Part shown: in pieces, positions 16,744-26,425 of the stretch
Layout: each line of letters starts with the position of its first letter
Position numbering within the stretch: the stretch's first letter is position 1
Origin: Desulfomonilaceae bacterium
GTDB lineage: Bacteria > Desulfobacterota > Desulfomonilia > Desulfomonilales > Desulfomonilaceae
Reading direction: 5' to 3'
Assembly: GCA_041662605.1 (NCBI GenBank)
Contig: JBAZSD010000024.1
Span: 1 to 64,000, forward strand
DNA length: 64,000 nt
Notes under the pieces: generated by a model
Told to the model about the DNA's origin: nothing
What the model saw: only the letters and a program-made list of their open reading frames with translations
Database searches by the model: none
Made by a program: the position numbers and the translations under genes

Positions 16744-17661
16744 TTACGATCTTTTGTGTTTAATGAATTCGCCATTGTTGTATTCTTCGAACGCGATTCT
16801 CAGTTCATCCTGTGTGTTCATCACGATCGGTCCATACCAGGCCACAGGTTCACCGATTGGTCTACCCGATATTAGGAGAAATCTGACGGCGTCACTCTCC
16901 GTAGAGACCATCACCTGGTCGCCGTCCCCGAAGAGGACCAGGCTGCGGTTGCTTATGAACGGGTTTGCCTGCATGTCAAAATAATTGGTCCCCTCAATCT
17001 CGTAGGAAAACGGTTTCTTTTCATTGCAGAAGCAACCCTTGCCGTCGATTACGTAAGCGAATACGGTGTGGCCTCGCTTGGTAGGATGAATGAATTCCGA
17101 TCCGGGCGGGACTGTTACATCAAGATATTCCGGGTCGGTGATTATATCGCGAACCGGACTCTGCCTGTCGCCCATCTGGCCGCATATCGCTCTGACCCGC
17201 GCGCCATTCTCAAGCAATACTTCCGGCGCCTGTCCGCTTTTGACGTCACGGTAGCGTGGGTCCATCATCTTGTGAGACCTCGGTAGATTGGCCCATAATT
17301 GGAATCCGTACATCCGGCCGCCTGAGTCTCCTTTAGGCATCTCCTGGTGTATGATGCCGCTACCGGCGGTCATCCATTGTATGTCGCCCGCGGATATGAC
17401 ACCCTGATTGCCCATGCTGTCACCATGTTCTACGTCCCCCCGGATCACATACGTAATTGTCTCAATCCCGCGATGCGGATGCCAGGGGAAACCCTTGATG
17501 TAGTTTTCAGGATAGTCTGAGCGAAAATCATCCAGGAGGAGAAACGGATCGAACATCGGGACATGGGTGAATCCAAAAACCCGGTGAAGGTGAACCCCCG
17601 CTCCTTCTATCGTGGGTTTACTCTTTAGGACCTTTCTGATCTTTCTCATTTGAGCCATCAT
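16744..17661 (-). CDS. pirin family protein
   Basis: 305 residues from ATG 17661 (AGGAG just upstream; the longer frame overlaps the preceding gene). Bicupin. The amino-terminal cupin holds HPHRGIETITYV, HGDSMGN and the GDIQWMTAGSGIIHQEMP segment that gives the metal-binding His/Glu set. Pirins bind Fe; some have quercetin dioxygenase activity, others modulate transcription or metabolism. The operon context with an isochorismatase and a molybdenum hydroxylase suggests handling of aromatic or electrophilic compounds, but the substrate is unknown. Confidence 0.92.
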   Translation of the reverse strand: MMAQMRKIRKVLKSKPTIEGAGVHLHRVFGFTHVPMFDPFLLLDDFRSDYPENYIKGFPWHPHRGIETITYVIRGDVEHGDSMGNQGVISAGDIQWMTAGSGIIHQEMPKGDSGGRMYGFQLWANLPRSHKMMDPRYRDVKSGQAPEVLLENGARVRAICGQMGDRQSPVRDIITDPEYLDVTVPPGSEFIHPTKRGHTVFAYVIDGKGCFCNEKKPFSYEIEGTNYFDMQANPFISNRSLVLFGDGDQVMVSTESDAVRFLLISGRPIGEPVAWYGPIVMNTQDELRIAFEEYNNGEFIKHKRS

Positions 17662-17681
17662 CGTACTCCTTTGTTTGTGAC

Positions 17682-18809
17682 CTAGAAATGCCCTGTATCG
17701 CGTTTGCGAGATGAACGTGAACGCGGCCCCCATACACTCATCTGCCAGTTGTCACGATGCGCGACCTCATGCATCCAGGGTGGAAGGGTTATTCGAAAAT
17801 ACCTGGAAAGCGAGTAAATGTAGGGTTCATACATGTGGCGCAGCTCCGTAAGCTTTTGGTCGGCGGCGTCTCCTTCGCTAAGCTTCAAGCCGGAGGCCGC
17901 CAAAATAGATCGTAAATGGACCAGGCCGGTTGCAGAAAGCCGATTCCGGGCCGACTGGAGCGGCGGAGTGTGAAAAATTATTGCCAGGTCCACAACAGCG
18001 TGTCGCGCCATGGCAAAAGTCCGTTGGGCCTGACGCTGACAGGCCCCATCCACGCCGGTCACAACCAGCGAAGTAGTGTCCAGGATGGTTGTGAGAGCCG
18101 CAAGCCAGGACTGATTGTCATGCTGTGAACGAAAGTACGCAAGCACCGGATAAGACAGGTGGATCTCGAGGAACTCGGCTGACCAAAGCTCCCACTCGTG
18201 GAGAAGTTCCTGCAGCGCCTGCATTCCGTCAGTGTCCCGGTGTCGGAGTAAAAGTTCCGCTGCGGTCGGAGGTGAGCCGGCGCGTGCGTCCAGCAGGGAA
18301 ATACCAACCTCTCGGCGGGAAAAGGATTGATTTAGTGGAGGCACATACCCGATGATCAAAGCCAGAAAAGCGAATCCCATTCCTCCTTCCAGGACAACGA
18401 GGAGTCTCGAGAGTGTAGTGCGAGGGGAAACATCCCCTAGCCCCAGAGTAAAAAAGGTCGTGCCACTCAGATAAAGGTCCGTAATAAAACTCTGCTGACC
18501 ATCCGGGGTGTGGAGTCCTGCTCCTGAGGCCCACTGCAGACACCCGAAGCTGATTATAAGACTGAGCGCCCACACTCCTACCAGCGAGAGCAGCGAGAGA
18601 GGACCATAGAAGCTGAAGAAGCCTTCTCTACGCTTTGCTGAGAACAGAGATGAACCAATAGCGGAATAGGCTAGCCAGGTATACCGAAAAAAGAGACGGG
18701 TAAGGCGAAATCGGCGAGTTACACGTCGGGGAAGGATGATTGTTTCAAAAGCGTCCCATAGGACGAGTAGCAGGAGGCTCCCTCCGAGTAAGGCAACCAG
18801 GATTTTCAT
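17682..18809 (-). CDS. two-helix potassium channel family protein
   Basis: 375 residues; ATG 18809 preferred because GGAG lies 6 nt upstream (longer TTG and ATG starts overlap the box). Hydrophobic helices at about 5-20, 75-95 and 135-160. The pore loop is TTFFTLGLGDVSP, a variant of TVGYGD with Leu in place of Tyr. The cytoplasmic carboxyl half (about 200 residues) is helical and not a recognised RCK/TrkA nucleotide-binding domain. Ion selectivity with GLGD instead of GYGD is uncertain. Encoded between amidohydrolase and pirin genes in one operon. Confidence 0.75.
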   Translation of the reverse strand: MKILVALLGGSLLLLVLWDAFETIILPRRVTRRFRLTRLFFRYTWLAYSAIGSSLFSAKRREGFFSFYGPLSLLSLVGVWALSLIISFGCLQWASGAGLHTPDGQQSFITDLYLSGTTFFTLGLGDVSPRTTLSRLLVVLEGGMGFAFLALIIGYVPPLNQSFSRREVGISLLDARAGSPPTAAELLLRHRDTDGMQALQELLHEWELWSAEFLEIHLSYPVLAYFRSQHDNQSWLAALTTILDTTSLVVTGVDGACQRQAQRTFAMARHAVVDLAIIFHTPPLQSARNRLSATGLVHLRSILAASGLKLSEGDAADQKLTELRHMYEPYIYSLSRYFRITLPPWMHEVAHRDNWQMSVWGPRSRSSRKRDTGHF

Positions 18810-18849
18810 GTTCATCTCCAATCAGGGGCGTTAATCCTGATATTGGACG

Positions 18850-20670
18850 CTAGAAGGCGAAGCAATCACAGCCCAGGGCCCACAGACCGGAATCGCCAAG
18901 TATCCACCTGTGCGCATGTGTCCCAACCGCGTGGCTGTGGTCGCCTGTATGCGCCCCCGATTTCGTCTGCGTGGCTCCTGTTCCGGCGTACCCGCCGTAA
19001 GCTTTAACCGGCGACCAGTCGGGACTGACGGGCAGTGGCGGTGGCCCCAAGCGCTGGAACTCGTCCGCGGCGAACACAACACGGCCTCCGACGATGGTCA
19101 GTACCGATTCGAGCTGTTTGATCCGCTCTTCCGGTATCGAAAAGTAGTCGGAGGATAGAACACAAAGATCGGCCAATTGCCCCGGCGCGATTGAGCCTTT
19201 TTTGCTCTCCTCGGAGGAGAACCAACTGCTGCCGACTGTGTAGAGGCGAAGCGCTTCCATGCGGTCGAGCCGGTTGCTCTCGGGATAGAGCGCAGCGCCC
19301 CCAATGGTTTTGCCGGTGATGAGCCAGTACAGCGCGATGAAGGGGTTGTAGCTTGAGACCCTCGTTGCGTCTGTGCCCGCGCCGACCGGGACACCCAACT
19401 CGAGCATCCGCCTGATGGGCGGGGTTCGTTGCGCCTGTTTTTCTCCGTATCGATCGACGAAATATTCGCCCTGGAACGCCATCCGGTCTTGCACTGCGAT
19501 GCCACCGCCTAGCGCCTTGACGCGCTCGATGTTATGGTCGGAGATCGTCTCACAATGGTCGAAAAACCAGTGAAGACCGTCGAATGGAACTTCGCGATTT
19601 ACTTCTTCATATACTTTTAAGGCGCGCGAGATCGTCTCGTTGTACGTGGCGTGGAGGCGGAACGGCCAACGGTTCTCGGCGAGATGACGGATGACCTCCT
19701 TGAGTTCGGCCTCCATCACGGGTGGCATTTCCGGGCGTGGCTCAAGGAAGTCTTCGAAATCGGCCGCCGAGAAGACGAGCATCTCGCCGGCGCCGTTCAT
19801 CCGGTAGAAGTCGTCGCCCAACCCGGGCCGTGTCATCTGCGTCCATCGCTGGAAGTCTGACAACTCCTGGTCGGGCTTTTGTGTGAACAGGTTGTATGCG
19901 AAGCGGACGGTTAACTCATCTCGCTTATGAAGTTCGTCGATGACCCCGTAGTCGTCCGGGTAATTCTGAAAACCGCCGCCGGCGTCGATGACGCTTGTAA
20001 TGCCGAAGCGGTTGAGCTCGCGCATGAACTGACGGGTCGAGTTCATCTGGTCCTCGCGCGATAGCTTCGGCCCCATGGCTAGCGTGGAATACAGAATCAT
20101 GGCGTTCGGGCGTGCTATGAGCAGCCCCGTGGGGGCGCCGCGTTTATCTCGCTGAATCTCGCCGCCAGGGGGCTCGGGAGTGTCCCTGGTATAACCGACG
20201 GCGCGCAATGCGGCCCCGTTAAGAATCGCCCGGTCATATAGATGCAGCACAAAAACCGGCGTGTCGGGAGCGACCCGGTTGATCTCATCCAAAGTCGGCA
20301 TTCGGCGCTCCGCGAACTGGAACTCTGTCCACCCTCCGATCACCCGGACCCACTGCGGCGCCGGCGTCCTTGCCGCCTGATCCTTCAGCATGCGCAAAGC
20401 GTCCACTAACGATGGCGCTCCGTCCCAACGCAACTCCATGTTGTAGTTAAGCCCGCCTCGAATTGGATGCATGTGGGAGTCGTTCAGCCCAGGGATAACT
20501 GTTCTACCCCCGACGTCAATCACTTTCGTCGCGGGCCCACGCAGCCGTAGAATCTCATCACCGGTTCCGACGGCGCTGATCTTGCCGTCCTTGATAGCGA
20601 TCGCTTCGACGAACGACGGTAAGCCATTTGTGGCTATCTTGGCGTTATGAAGTATGCTGTCGGGCTCCAT
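18850..20670 (-). CDS. YtcJ-type metal-dependent amidohydrolase
   Basis: 606 residues from ATG 20670 with AAGGAGG upstream. Amidohydrolase superfamily, subfamily 3: ISAVGTG, VIPGLNDSHMHP (metal-binding HxH form), FDHCETIS and GAGTDATRVSSYNP with the metal-binding Asp. The composite beta domain closes near VLTIVGGRVVFA. A Gly/Thr/His-rich tail of about 45 residues (GTGATQTKSGAHTGDHSHAV) is unusual and could bind metal. Substrate unknown; subfamily members act on N-acyl or cyclic amides. Part of the operon from 21565 to 14126. Confidence 0.88.
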   Translation of the reverse strand: MEPDSILHNAKIATNGLPSFVEAIAIKDGKISAVGTGDEILRLRGPATKVIDVGGRTVIPGLNDSHMHPIRGGLNYNMELRWDGAPSLVDALRMLKDQAARTPAPQWVRVIGGWTEFQFAERRMPTLDEINRVAPDTPVFVLHLYDRAILNGAALRAVGYTRDTPEPPGGEIQRDKRGAPTGLLIARPNAMILYSTLAMGPKLSREDQMNSTRQFMRELNRFGITSVIDAGGGFQNYPDDYGVIDELHKRDELTVRFAYNLFTQKPDQELSDFQRWTQMTRPGLGDDFYRMNGAGEMLVFSAADFEDFLEPRPEMPPVMEAELKEVIRHLAENRWPFRLHATYNETISRALKVYEEVNREVPFDGLHWFFDHCETISDHNIERVKALGGGIAVQDRMAFQGEYFVDRYGEKQAQRTPPIRRMLELGVPVGAGTDATRVSSYNPFIALYWLITGKTIGGAALYPESNRLDRMEALRLYTVGSSWFSSEESKKGSIAPGQLADLCVLSSDYFSIPEERIKQLESVLTIVGGRVVFAADEFQRLGPPPLPVSPDWSPVKAYGGYAGTGATQTKSGAHTGDHSHAVGTHAHRWILGDSGLWALGCDCFAF

Positions 20671-20735
20671 GTGGGCCTCCTTTATCAATCTGTCGTTTGT
20701 TGGTAAAGGGTACTGACGATCCCACTCAGAGGCCG

Positions 20736-21443
20736 TTACTTGTGTCCAGTGGCCGCAGTCGGAACGATGTATTCAGGAAACTTCGTCGCCGGCGCCCCGT
20801 GAACCATCGTGTACGCATACTCCACCCCAACGCCGTACGCCCCGCAATGGTTCTTGACGATGTCCATGACAGCGTCATACGTGTCGCGTTCCGCCCAATC
20901 ACGCTGCCACTCAAGCATCACGGAGAGGAAGGTTACGGGCGAGGCTCCGGCCTGAATCACTCGCTTCATGGCGTTTTCGTGAGCGAGAGCGCTAACGTCG
21001 CCGCAGCAATCTTCGACAACATAAACTTCATACCCGTCATGAAGGGCCTGCACAGTCGGAAGAGCCACACAGGTTTCAGTCCATAGTCCGGCCAATACGA
21101 TCTTTTTCTTGCCGATCCTCTCAACAGCGGAAACAAAGTTCCTGTCGTCCCAGGAGTTCATAGTGGAACGTTCGATAGGCGTCTGGTCAGGGAAGACAGC
21201 CTGAATCTGAGGCCAGAGGTTCCCGCTGAAACTCTTGGTTTCAACCGTGGTGAGGATAACAGGGACATCGAAAACCTCAGCGGCTTTTGAGAGCGCGACG
21301 GTGTTGTTAATGATCGTTTGACGGTCAAAATTGGAAACGCCAAAGAGCATTTGAGGCTGGAAATCGATCAGGGCGACAACGCAGTTGTCAGGGGTTAACA
21401 GGCCTTTTTCGCTTCGTTTCGCTCGACCCTTGTTTTGGGACAT
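20736..21443 (-). CDS. isochorismatase-family cysteine hydrolase
   Basis: 235 residues, AAGGAG 6 nt before ATG. Catalytic features: Asp27 in ALIDFQ, Cys125 in WTETCV, and the cis-peptide segment before it (VLAGLWT). Closest in form to the YcaC-like group, homo-oligomeric hydrolases of unknown substrate rather than true isochorismatases. First full gene of the minus-strand operon, with the amidohydrolase 65 bp downstream. Confidence 0.88.
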   Translation of the reverse strand: MSQNKGRAKRSEKGLLTPDNCVVALIDFQPQMLFGVSNFDRQTIINNTVALSKAAEVFDVPVILTTVETKSFSGNLWPQIQAVFPDQTPIERSTMNSWDDRNFVSAVERIGKKKIVLAGLWTETCVALPTVQALHDGYEVYVVEDCCGDVSALAHENAMKRVIQAGASPVTFLSVMLEWQRDWAERDTYDAVMDIVKNHCGAYGVGVEYAYTMVHGAPATKFPEYIVPTAATGHK

Positions 21444-21466
21444 AACGTTCTCCTTTTCGAAGTTAG

Positions 21467-21565
21467 TTAACGAACAGCGTAATTAGAAAAGTTCCGGAAG
21501 ATGGCGTCCAATGGCGTCTTGGCGCTGAACACGGCTCCGCGATGTTTTCTGTTCCCCTTCGCCAT
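21467..21565 (-). CDS. possible 32-residue basic peptide heading the operon
   Basis: ATG 21565 is preceded by AAGGGGTGG at proper distance; the frame encodes MAKGNRKHRGAVFSAKTPLD then IFRNFSNYAVR and stops 23 bp before the isochorismatase start. No homology recognised. It may be a real small protein or a leader peptide. Support is the ribosome site and position only. Confidence 0.35.
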   Translation of the reverse strand: MAKGNRKHRGAVFSAKTPLDAIFRNFSNYAVR

Positions 21566-21706
21566 TGTTACCACCCCTTTAATTTTGATTAATTTGGGTG
21601 AAGCTTATGCGTTTAAACAAGGTCTTGGTTTTCTAGACCATTAATGGCGCTATAATGTTTCAGCGCAATTTGTTTATTGAAAATGTTCTGCTTTGAGGGT
21701 TTTGCG

Positions 21707-24544
21707 CTAACTTATCATCTGGTTGTTCGGTGGGAGATTCTCCATAGCTTCGACGAGTTCTTTAACGTTGATGGGCTTTGATATATAACCGTCCATGCCC
21801 CCTTCGAGGCACCGTTCACGATCACCTGCCATGGCGTGCGCAGTCATGGCTATAACGTGAATATGTTTACCATCCTGAGACTTTTCTATTTTCCTGATTG
21901 CGGCAAGAGCTTCGAACCCATCCATCTCGGGCATTTGAATGTCCATCAATATTACGTCGAATTGATCCTTCAGAAAGGCTGCTAACGCAAGCCGACCGTT
22001 TTCCACCACCGTAACGCTGTGTCCCATCTTCTCCAGCAATCTGGTGGCTAATTTTTGATTGACAGGATTGTCCTCCGCAAGAAGAACTTTCAAACGTCTT
22101 TTACTTTCTCTGATCGCATGTCGGGTCAATAGCGAGGCGCTGGTTTTTCCGGAGCCGGTCTCGTGCAACGACGAGCAGACAATGTCGAACAATTCCGACT
22201 GCCGCACTGGTTTCATCAGATACGCGGCTATGCCCAGTTCGACACACCTGGCGGCATGGCCCCGTTCTCCGGCAGAGGTAAGCATGATCAGAATCGATTC
22301 TTTGAGATTCGGATCGCCTTTAATCTGTGCGGCCAACTCAAATCCATCAGTGTCGGGCATCATATAATCGATAAGAACTACAGGGTAGGGCGTACCTCTG
22401 TCGTAAGCGAGTTTCATCTCTACTAAAGCGGCGCCGGCGCCATCCACGGAAACTGGCTTCATGTTCCAGCTCGCCAGCATCTGCGTCAGCACGCGGCGGT
22501 TGGTAGCGTTGTCGTCAACCACGAGTACAGGAACATCCATCAGACTCGAAGATTCGAAGGAAATAAACATGCCCGAAGGTTGGGCCTGTAATCCCAGATT
22601 AACAGTGAAACGGAACACGCTACCCCGGCCAACATCACTTTGAACCCATATCGTCCCACCCATCATTCGGATAAGCTGAGTGGAAACGGCAAGGCCCAGT
22701 CCTGTCCCACCATATTCTCTCGTGGTGGAACCGTCGGCCTGCTCAAATGAGTCGAAAATCTTCTCCTGCTTGTGTACAGGAATTCCGATGCCCGTGTCTG
22801 TGATGGTGAACTGCAGACATATTTCAGAGTCGGTTTCCGATTCCAGTTGGGTACGAACCGATACCTCGCCCGTTTCGGTGAACTTGATAGCGTTCCCGAC
22901 CAGATTCACAAGGATTTGTCGGAGACGCCCCGGATCTCCGGTTACATAATCCGGAACTTCGGCAGGGATCTCGTAAATCAGTTCGAGCCCCTTCTTGTGA
23001 GCGATGACCGCGAGAGTCGTCAGCGTGTTGGCTATGCAGTCCCTCAGGCTGAAATCGATTGGCACGAGTTCGAGTTTGCCCGCTTCGATCTTGGAAAAGT
23101 CCAGAATGTCGTTTATCAGGGTGAGCAGTGAGTCGGCCGATATCTTTGCCGTCTCCATGTACTCCCGCTGTTCTTCATTCAACTCAGTGCCTAAAGAGAG
23201 GTCTACCATACCAATGACACCGTTCAACGGTGTCCGGATTTGGTGGCTCATGTTAGCCAGGAACTGGCTTTTTGCCAGACTGGCCTTTTCGGCCGAGCTG
23301 CGGGCTTCGATAAGATCGGTAATGTCCACAAAGGACTCGACACAACCCACCGCAATTCCGGAATCGTTCTTGGTAATACTTGAGTTTTTCAATATGATTC
23401 GCTGATTGCCGTCCCTGGTTTTCAGCGTGCACTGCTGTCTGAACATCCGCTCTCTGGAATCAGGACCAAACAACGGACATACCCTGTCGCACGGCTCGCC
23501 CAATATAAAATCACAGGGTTTTCCCACCACATCTTCCTTGTCGAAACCGGTTATCCTTAACAATTCATCATTCACCCCTGTGATGATCCTGGCGGTGTCG
23601 ATGGTGAATATGGCGGTAGCCGCGGTGTCCAGGAATTGGGCTTGCAGCTTGAAAGCGCTATGGAGCCTGACTTCAGCTTCTTTTCGCTCTGAGAACTGGT
23701 GTTTTATACTGCTGCGCCCGAGAGCCAGCCCCAGGATTCCCAGCAACCATATTCCCCCATACGCTATAGTTTCATTGCGTATCTGCGCGAACAAAGTTTT
23801 CTCGACAGGCTTCCACGGTGTTGATGTGCTTATTCCGCCAATAATATCCCCAACTTTATATCCCTGATTGATGTGACACTTTAGGCAATCCGGCTCCACT
23901 ACATGCGGGAGCATGAGCCGTAAATATGTTTCATTACCGATGGGAGCGAGGGAAAACGCTTCCTTTTTCCCTCGCTCGAAATCCAGCAAAACCTCTCTTT
24001 CCCATTCGTCGGGCGCGTTCTCCGGTCTGAGCGGTTTGAGGCTTGTGGTATGCACTTTGTGGCCAAACTTCTTTTCTCCCAGTTCCTGGACCTGACGGGT
24101 CATGTAGGCGCCATTCATCAGGGTAAGCTGTTTCCCTGATGGCGTTATAATATCTCTTTCGGGAATATTGGCCAGGTAAGGATTCGGTGGGGTATCTGGG
24201 GTAACAGTGACGTAAACTCCACCGTGGCGCGCGGACCAACTACGGAAAACCAGTTCCTTGTTGTAGCTGTGGAACAGACCTGCGCGTGCGGTAGCCATTG
24301 CTGATGAATAGGCTGCGCGATACTGGAGCCCGGCGACAGCCAGGATGACTATGGTCCAGAATGCGGCTATCAGGAGGATAAACCGGTTTATACGTGTCTG
24401 CACATCGCCAACAACTTTGGTAGGAGAGTTCATCGTTTTTATCTCGCTCGATAATTTGTCATCTGCGGCTCGAGAGATCATAACTCCGTGTCGCAGCCTC
24501 ACCGAGTGGAAATTCCGGGTGCGCGAAAACGCTTTCCCGCTCAT
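21707..24544 (-). CDS. membrane hybrid histidine kinase with CxxCH periplasmic domain and two receivers
   Basis: 945 residues from ATG 24544; starts at 24481 or 24433 are also possible, none with a good ribosome site. TM about 54-72; DUF3365 (Tll0287-like) domain with CLKCH at 220-224; TM about 262-277; PAS 305-410 containing the Cys pair CDRVC; HisKA NMSHQIRTPLNG with His434; HATPase with DTGIGIP and GGTGLGLAVS; receiver 1 (VVLIDYMMPDTDG) and receiver 2 (VILMDIQMPEMDG). In the H box the residue after His is Gln rather than the usual Glu, which may slow autophosphorylation. Second sensor of this heme-type class in the window. Confidence 0.9.
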   Translation of the reverse strand: MSGKAFSRTRNFHSVRLRHGVMISRAADDKLSSEIKTMNSPTKVVGDVQTRINRFILLIAAFWTIVILAVAGLQYRAAYSSAMATARAGLFHSYNKELVFRSWSARHGGVYVTVTPDTPPNPYLANIPERDIITPSGKQLTLMNGAYMTRQVQELGEKKFGHKVHTTSLKPLRPENAPDEWEREVLLDFERGKKEAFSLAPIGNETYLRLMLPHVVEPDCLKCHINQGYKVGDIIGGISTSTPWKPVEKTLFAQIRNETIAYGGIWLLGILGLALGRSSIKHQFSERKEAEVRLHSAFKLQAQFLDTAATAIFTIDTARIITGVNDELLRITGFDKEDVVGKPCDFILGEPCDRVCPLFGPDSRERMFRQQCTLKTRDGNQRIILKNSSITKNDSGIAVGCVESFVDITDLIEARSSAEKASLAKSQFLANMSHQIRTPLNGVIGMVDLSLGTELNEEQREYMETAKISADSLLTLINDILDFSKIEAGKLELVPIDFSLRDCIANTLTTLAVIAHKKGLELIYEIPAEVPDYVTGDPGRLRQILVNLVGNAIKFTETGEVSVRTQLESETDSEICLQFTITDTGIGIPVHKQEKIFDSFEQADGSTTREYGGTGLGLAVSTQLIRMMGGTIWVQSDVGRGSVFRFTVNLGLQAQPSGMFISFESSSLMDVPVLVVDDNATNRRVLTQMLASWNMKPVSVDGAGAALVEMKLAYDRGTPYPVVLIDYMMPDTDGFELAAQIKGDPNLKESILIMLTSAGERGHAARCVELGIAAYLMKPVRQSELFDIVCSSLHETGSGKTSASLLTRHAIRESKRRLKVLLAEDNPVNQKLATRLLEKMGHSVTVVENGRLALAAFLKDQFDVILMDIQMPEMDGFEALAAIRKIEKSQDGKHIHVIAMTAHAMAGDRERCLEGGMDGYISKPINVKELVEAMENLPPNNQMIS

Positions 24545-24808
24545 GCCACCAATTTTGTGTAAAGATCATAGACGTGTTTAAGAACCATCGTCCAGGCCCC
24601 AAATAGGTACACGATTTCCATAACTAATGGCAAATTCTTTCTATCTGCTGGAACGCAAACAGGACGGGGTTTTCATGAAAAAGTCCGCGCTTCAAACAGT
24701 CATTTAGAATTTGGACGCCCCACATGGGATGCCGGAGTGTTATATAAGCAAGAAAATACTTTCAATTATTGCCAAAACTAGCTATAATAATATCAGTTTT
24801 TATTATTA

Positions 24809-25831
24809 ATGAATTGCAGGGGTTGTGTCTTGACTAGATTCGTGACAACAATTGCAGCGGTAATTTTCTTCCTGACCTGTACAGCACTACCTCTTTACGC
24901 CCAGTGGATTCCCAGGCATTTTAATGCGGACGTATCCTTCCGTGTCGAATGTCTCTTTAGCAACCAGACACTCAGCAAATATGATGACCCAGTCCTCAGA
25001 ACGCAGAACTACGGTAACCCTTCGCCTCCTCCCGGTGAAATAACGATAGGATTCGCAAACCCGATTGAGCGGCTACGAATCGACTACAATAACAATCTGC
25101 CAGTACTCGATGGGATGGTAGAGTTAACTCCTGTTCCATCAGTGTCAGCACGACTTAGAGGTTGTACGAGCGTTCTGGCTTCTGACAGGACGGTTACCCT
25201 AAGTAGTGGTCCAGTTCGTGTTATTACTGCTAATCCAAATACTCCATTTATTCCTGATTTCTTTGTTGGTTGGAGAGAACTCTCAGCATCAATTAAGCCT
25301 CAATTTTGGTTTTGGGAGGCTGCCGGACTATATAATCTGAGCTACGAAGGTTTTTACAGGTACAGTCTGGTTGGCGGCTTTCGTCAGGAATCATGGTCAT
25401 ACCAGCCATCCAACAATGATGCGACTAATTCGTATCTTAGGGATGATTTCACGTCCCAGATTCCTTTTATAGGTATGCAAACGGTTATGAATGGGCCGTG
25501 TTGGAAGGCTCGGTTTGAGGCGCTTGGCTCGCCTTTCATGACAAAGAAAGTTGCCCACACAGCGCGAGACCAAGTGGATTACATCCAACTGGACGGCTCT
25601 CTGACGCAGGGTGGGTTCATAGAATTGCAGATAGATGGCAATATAAATGTTACCCCCAACGGTTTGATGGGAGTCTATGCTCAGTATTCTTACGAGCAAC
25701 TAAAAGGAGAACTGACCGGAACCAGTAAAGATGGCGATAGGCTCCGTAATGATTACTTGACGACATCGTACAATTTTTACACCCTTAAAAGTATCTGGAC
25801 TCTAGGCTTAAGCGGTAGCATCCTGTTTTAG
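24809..25831 (+). CDS. outer-membrane beta-barrel protein
   Basis: 340 residues from ATG 24809; TTG 24830 has AGGGG 8 nt upstream and gives a cleaner signal peptide (MTRFVTTIAAVIFF to LYA), so it may be the true start. The rest alternates polar and aromatic residues in strand-like fashion and ends in Phe (SGSILF), the signature recognised by the barrel assembly machinery. A stretch QLDGSLTQGGF near 275 recurs in the decayed piece at 33580. Specific channel or adhesin role unknown. Confidence 0.75.
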   Translation: MNCRGCVLTRFVTTIAAVIFFLTCTALPLYAQWIPRHFNADVSFRVECLFSNQTLSKYDDPVLRTQNYGNPSPPPGEITIGFANPIERLRIDYNNNLPVLDGMVELTPVPSVSARLRGCTSVLASDRTVTLSSGPVRVITANPNTPFIPDFFVGWRELSASIKPQFWFWEAAGLYNLSYEGFYRYSLVGGFRQESWSYQPSNNDATNSYLRDDFTSQIPFIGMQTVMNGPCWKARFEALGSPFMTKKVAHTARDQVDYIQLDGSLTQGGFIELQIDGNINVTPNGLMGVYAQYSYEQLKGELTGTSKDGDRLRNDYLTTSYNFYTLKSIWTLGLSGSILF

Positions 25832-26425
25832 AGCCGAGATCAAACGCTACTTGTGGCGAATATGAAGCTGATCCGGTTTTCATTCGTTCCTCTTTTGGTT
25901 TTTCTAACAAAACTTTTCCTATTGTAGTGGCAAGTCCTTAATTGTACCCGTACATTATAGATATTTATAAAACTCGAAAAGATTTACCATAAGATGAAAG
26001 TAATATTGGTTCACTGGTCATTTTGAATCACCTTTGTAACCAAGGTCAAGGACACTAATTAATCACTAGATAACTATTCTATATCAAATTACACAGCAAA
26101 TACCTTCTAATCAAACCATTATTCTTTCCATATTCTATTACTCTTGTAACTATATTTGTATCATAAAGTGTTTCGAGGCTACAACGCTACCTGGGCGATG
26201 ATGTGGTTTAGATAAGGAGAGAAGTTATTGGAAGTGAATGTAATAGCGTGTGGTGTTGGCCTGAGATAGTAAAATAACGATGAGTTTATAAGCCCAGAAC
26301 ATGAATCAGTCAGATTAATGAACGTCCTCATCTGCACAAAACTGTCAAATAACGCTCACTTCTTCTTCATAATTGCTTGAAATCGATTTATGAGGGAGGC
26401 GAGAACATTGCCTGAGCCTCCTTTC
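25832..26425. other. AT-rich gap with a diverged repeat
   Basis: 594 bp without a credible gene. Holds the repeat at 26177-26218 whose partner is at 27693. Numerous stops in all frames. Confidence 0.5.
26177..26218 (+). repeat. diverged repeat family 3, copy 1
   Basis: Aligned with 27693-27732 without gaps, 33 of 40 positions agree, including ACCTGG and GATGATGTG and TTTAGA. In one frame both copies read NATW-MM-FR, with stops around, so they may be relics of a barrel gene. Confidence 0.4.

Noticed and set aside
23004..23867. Plus-strand open frames of 133 and 153 codons opposite the second CxxCH kinase
   Set aside because: Antisense to a complete kinase gene; no independent support.
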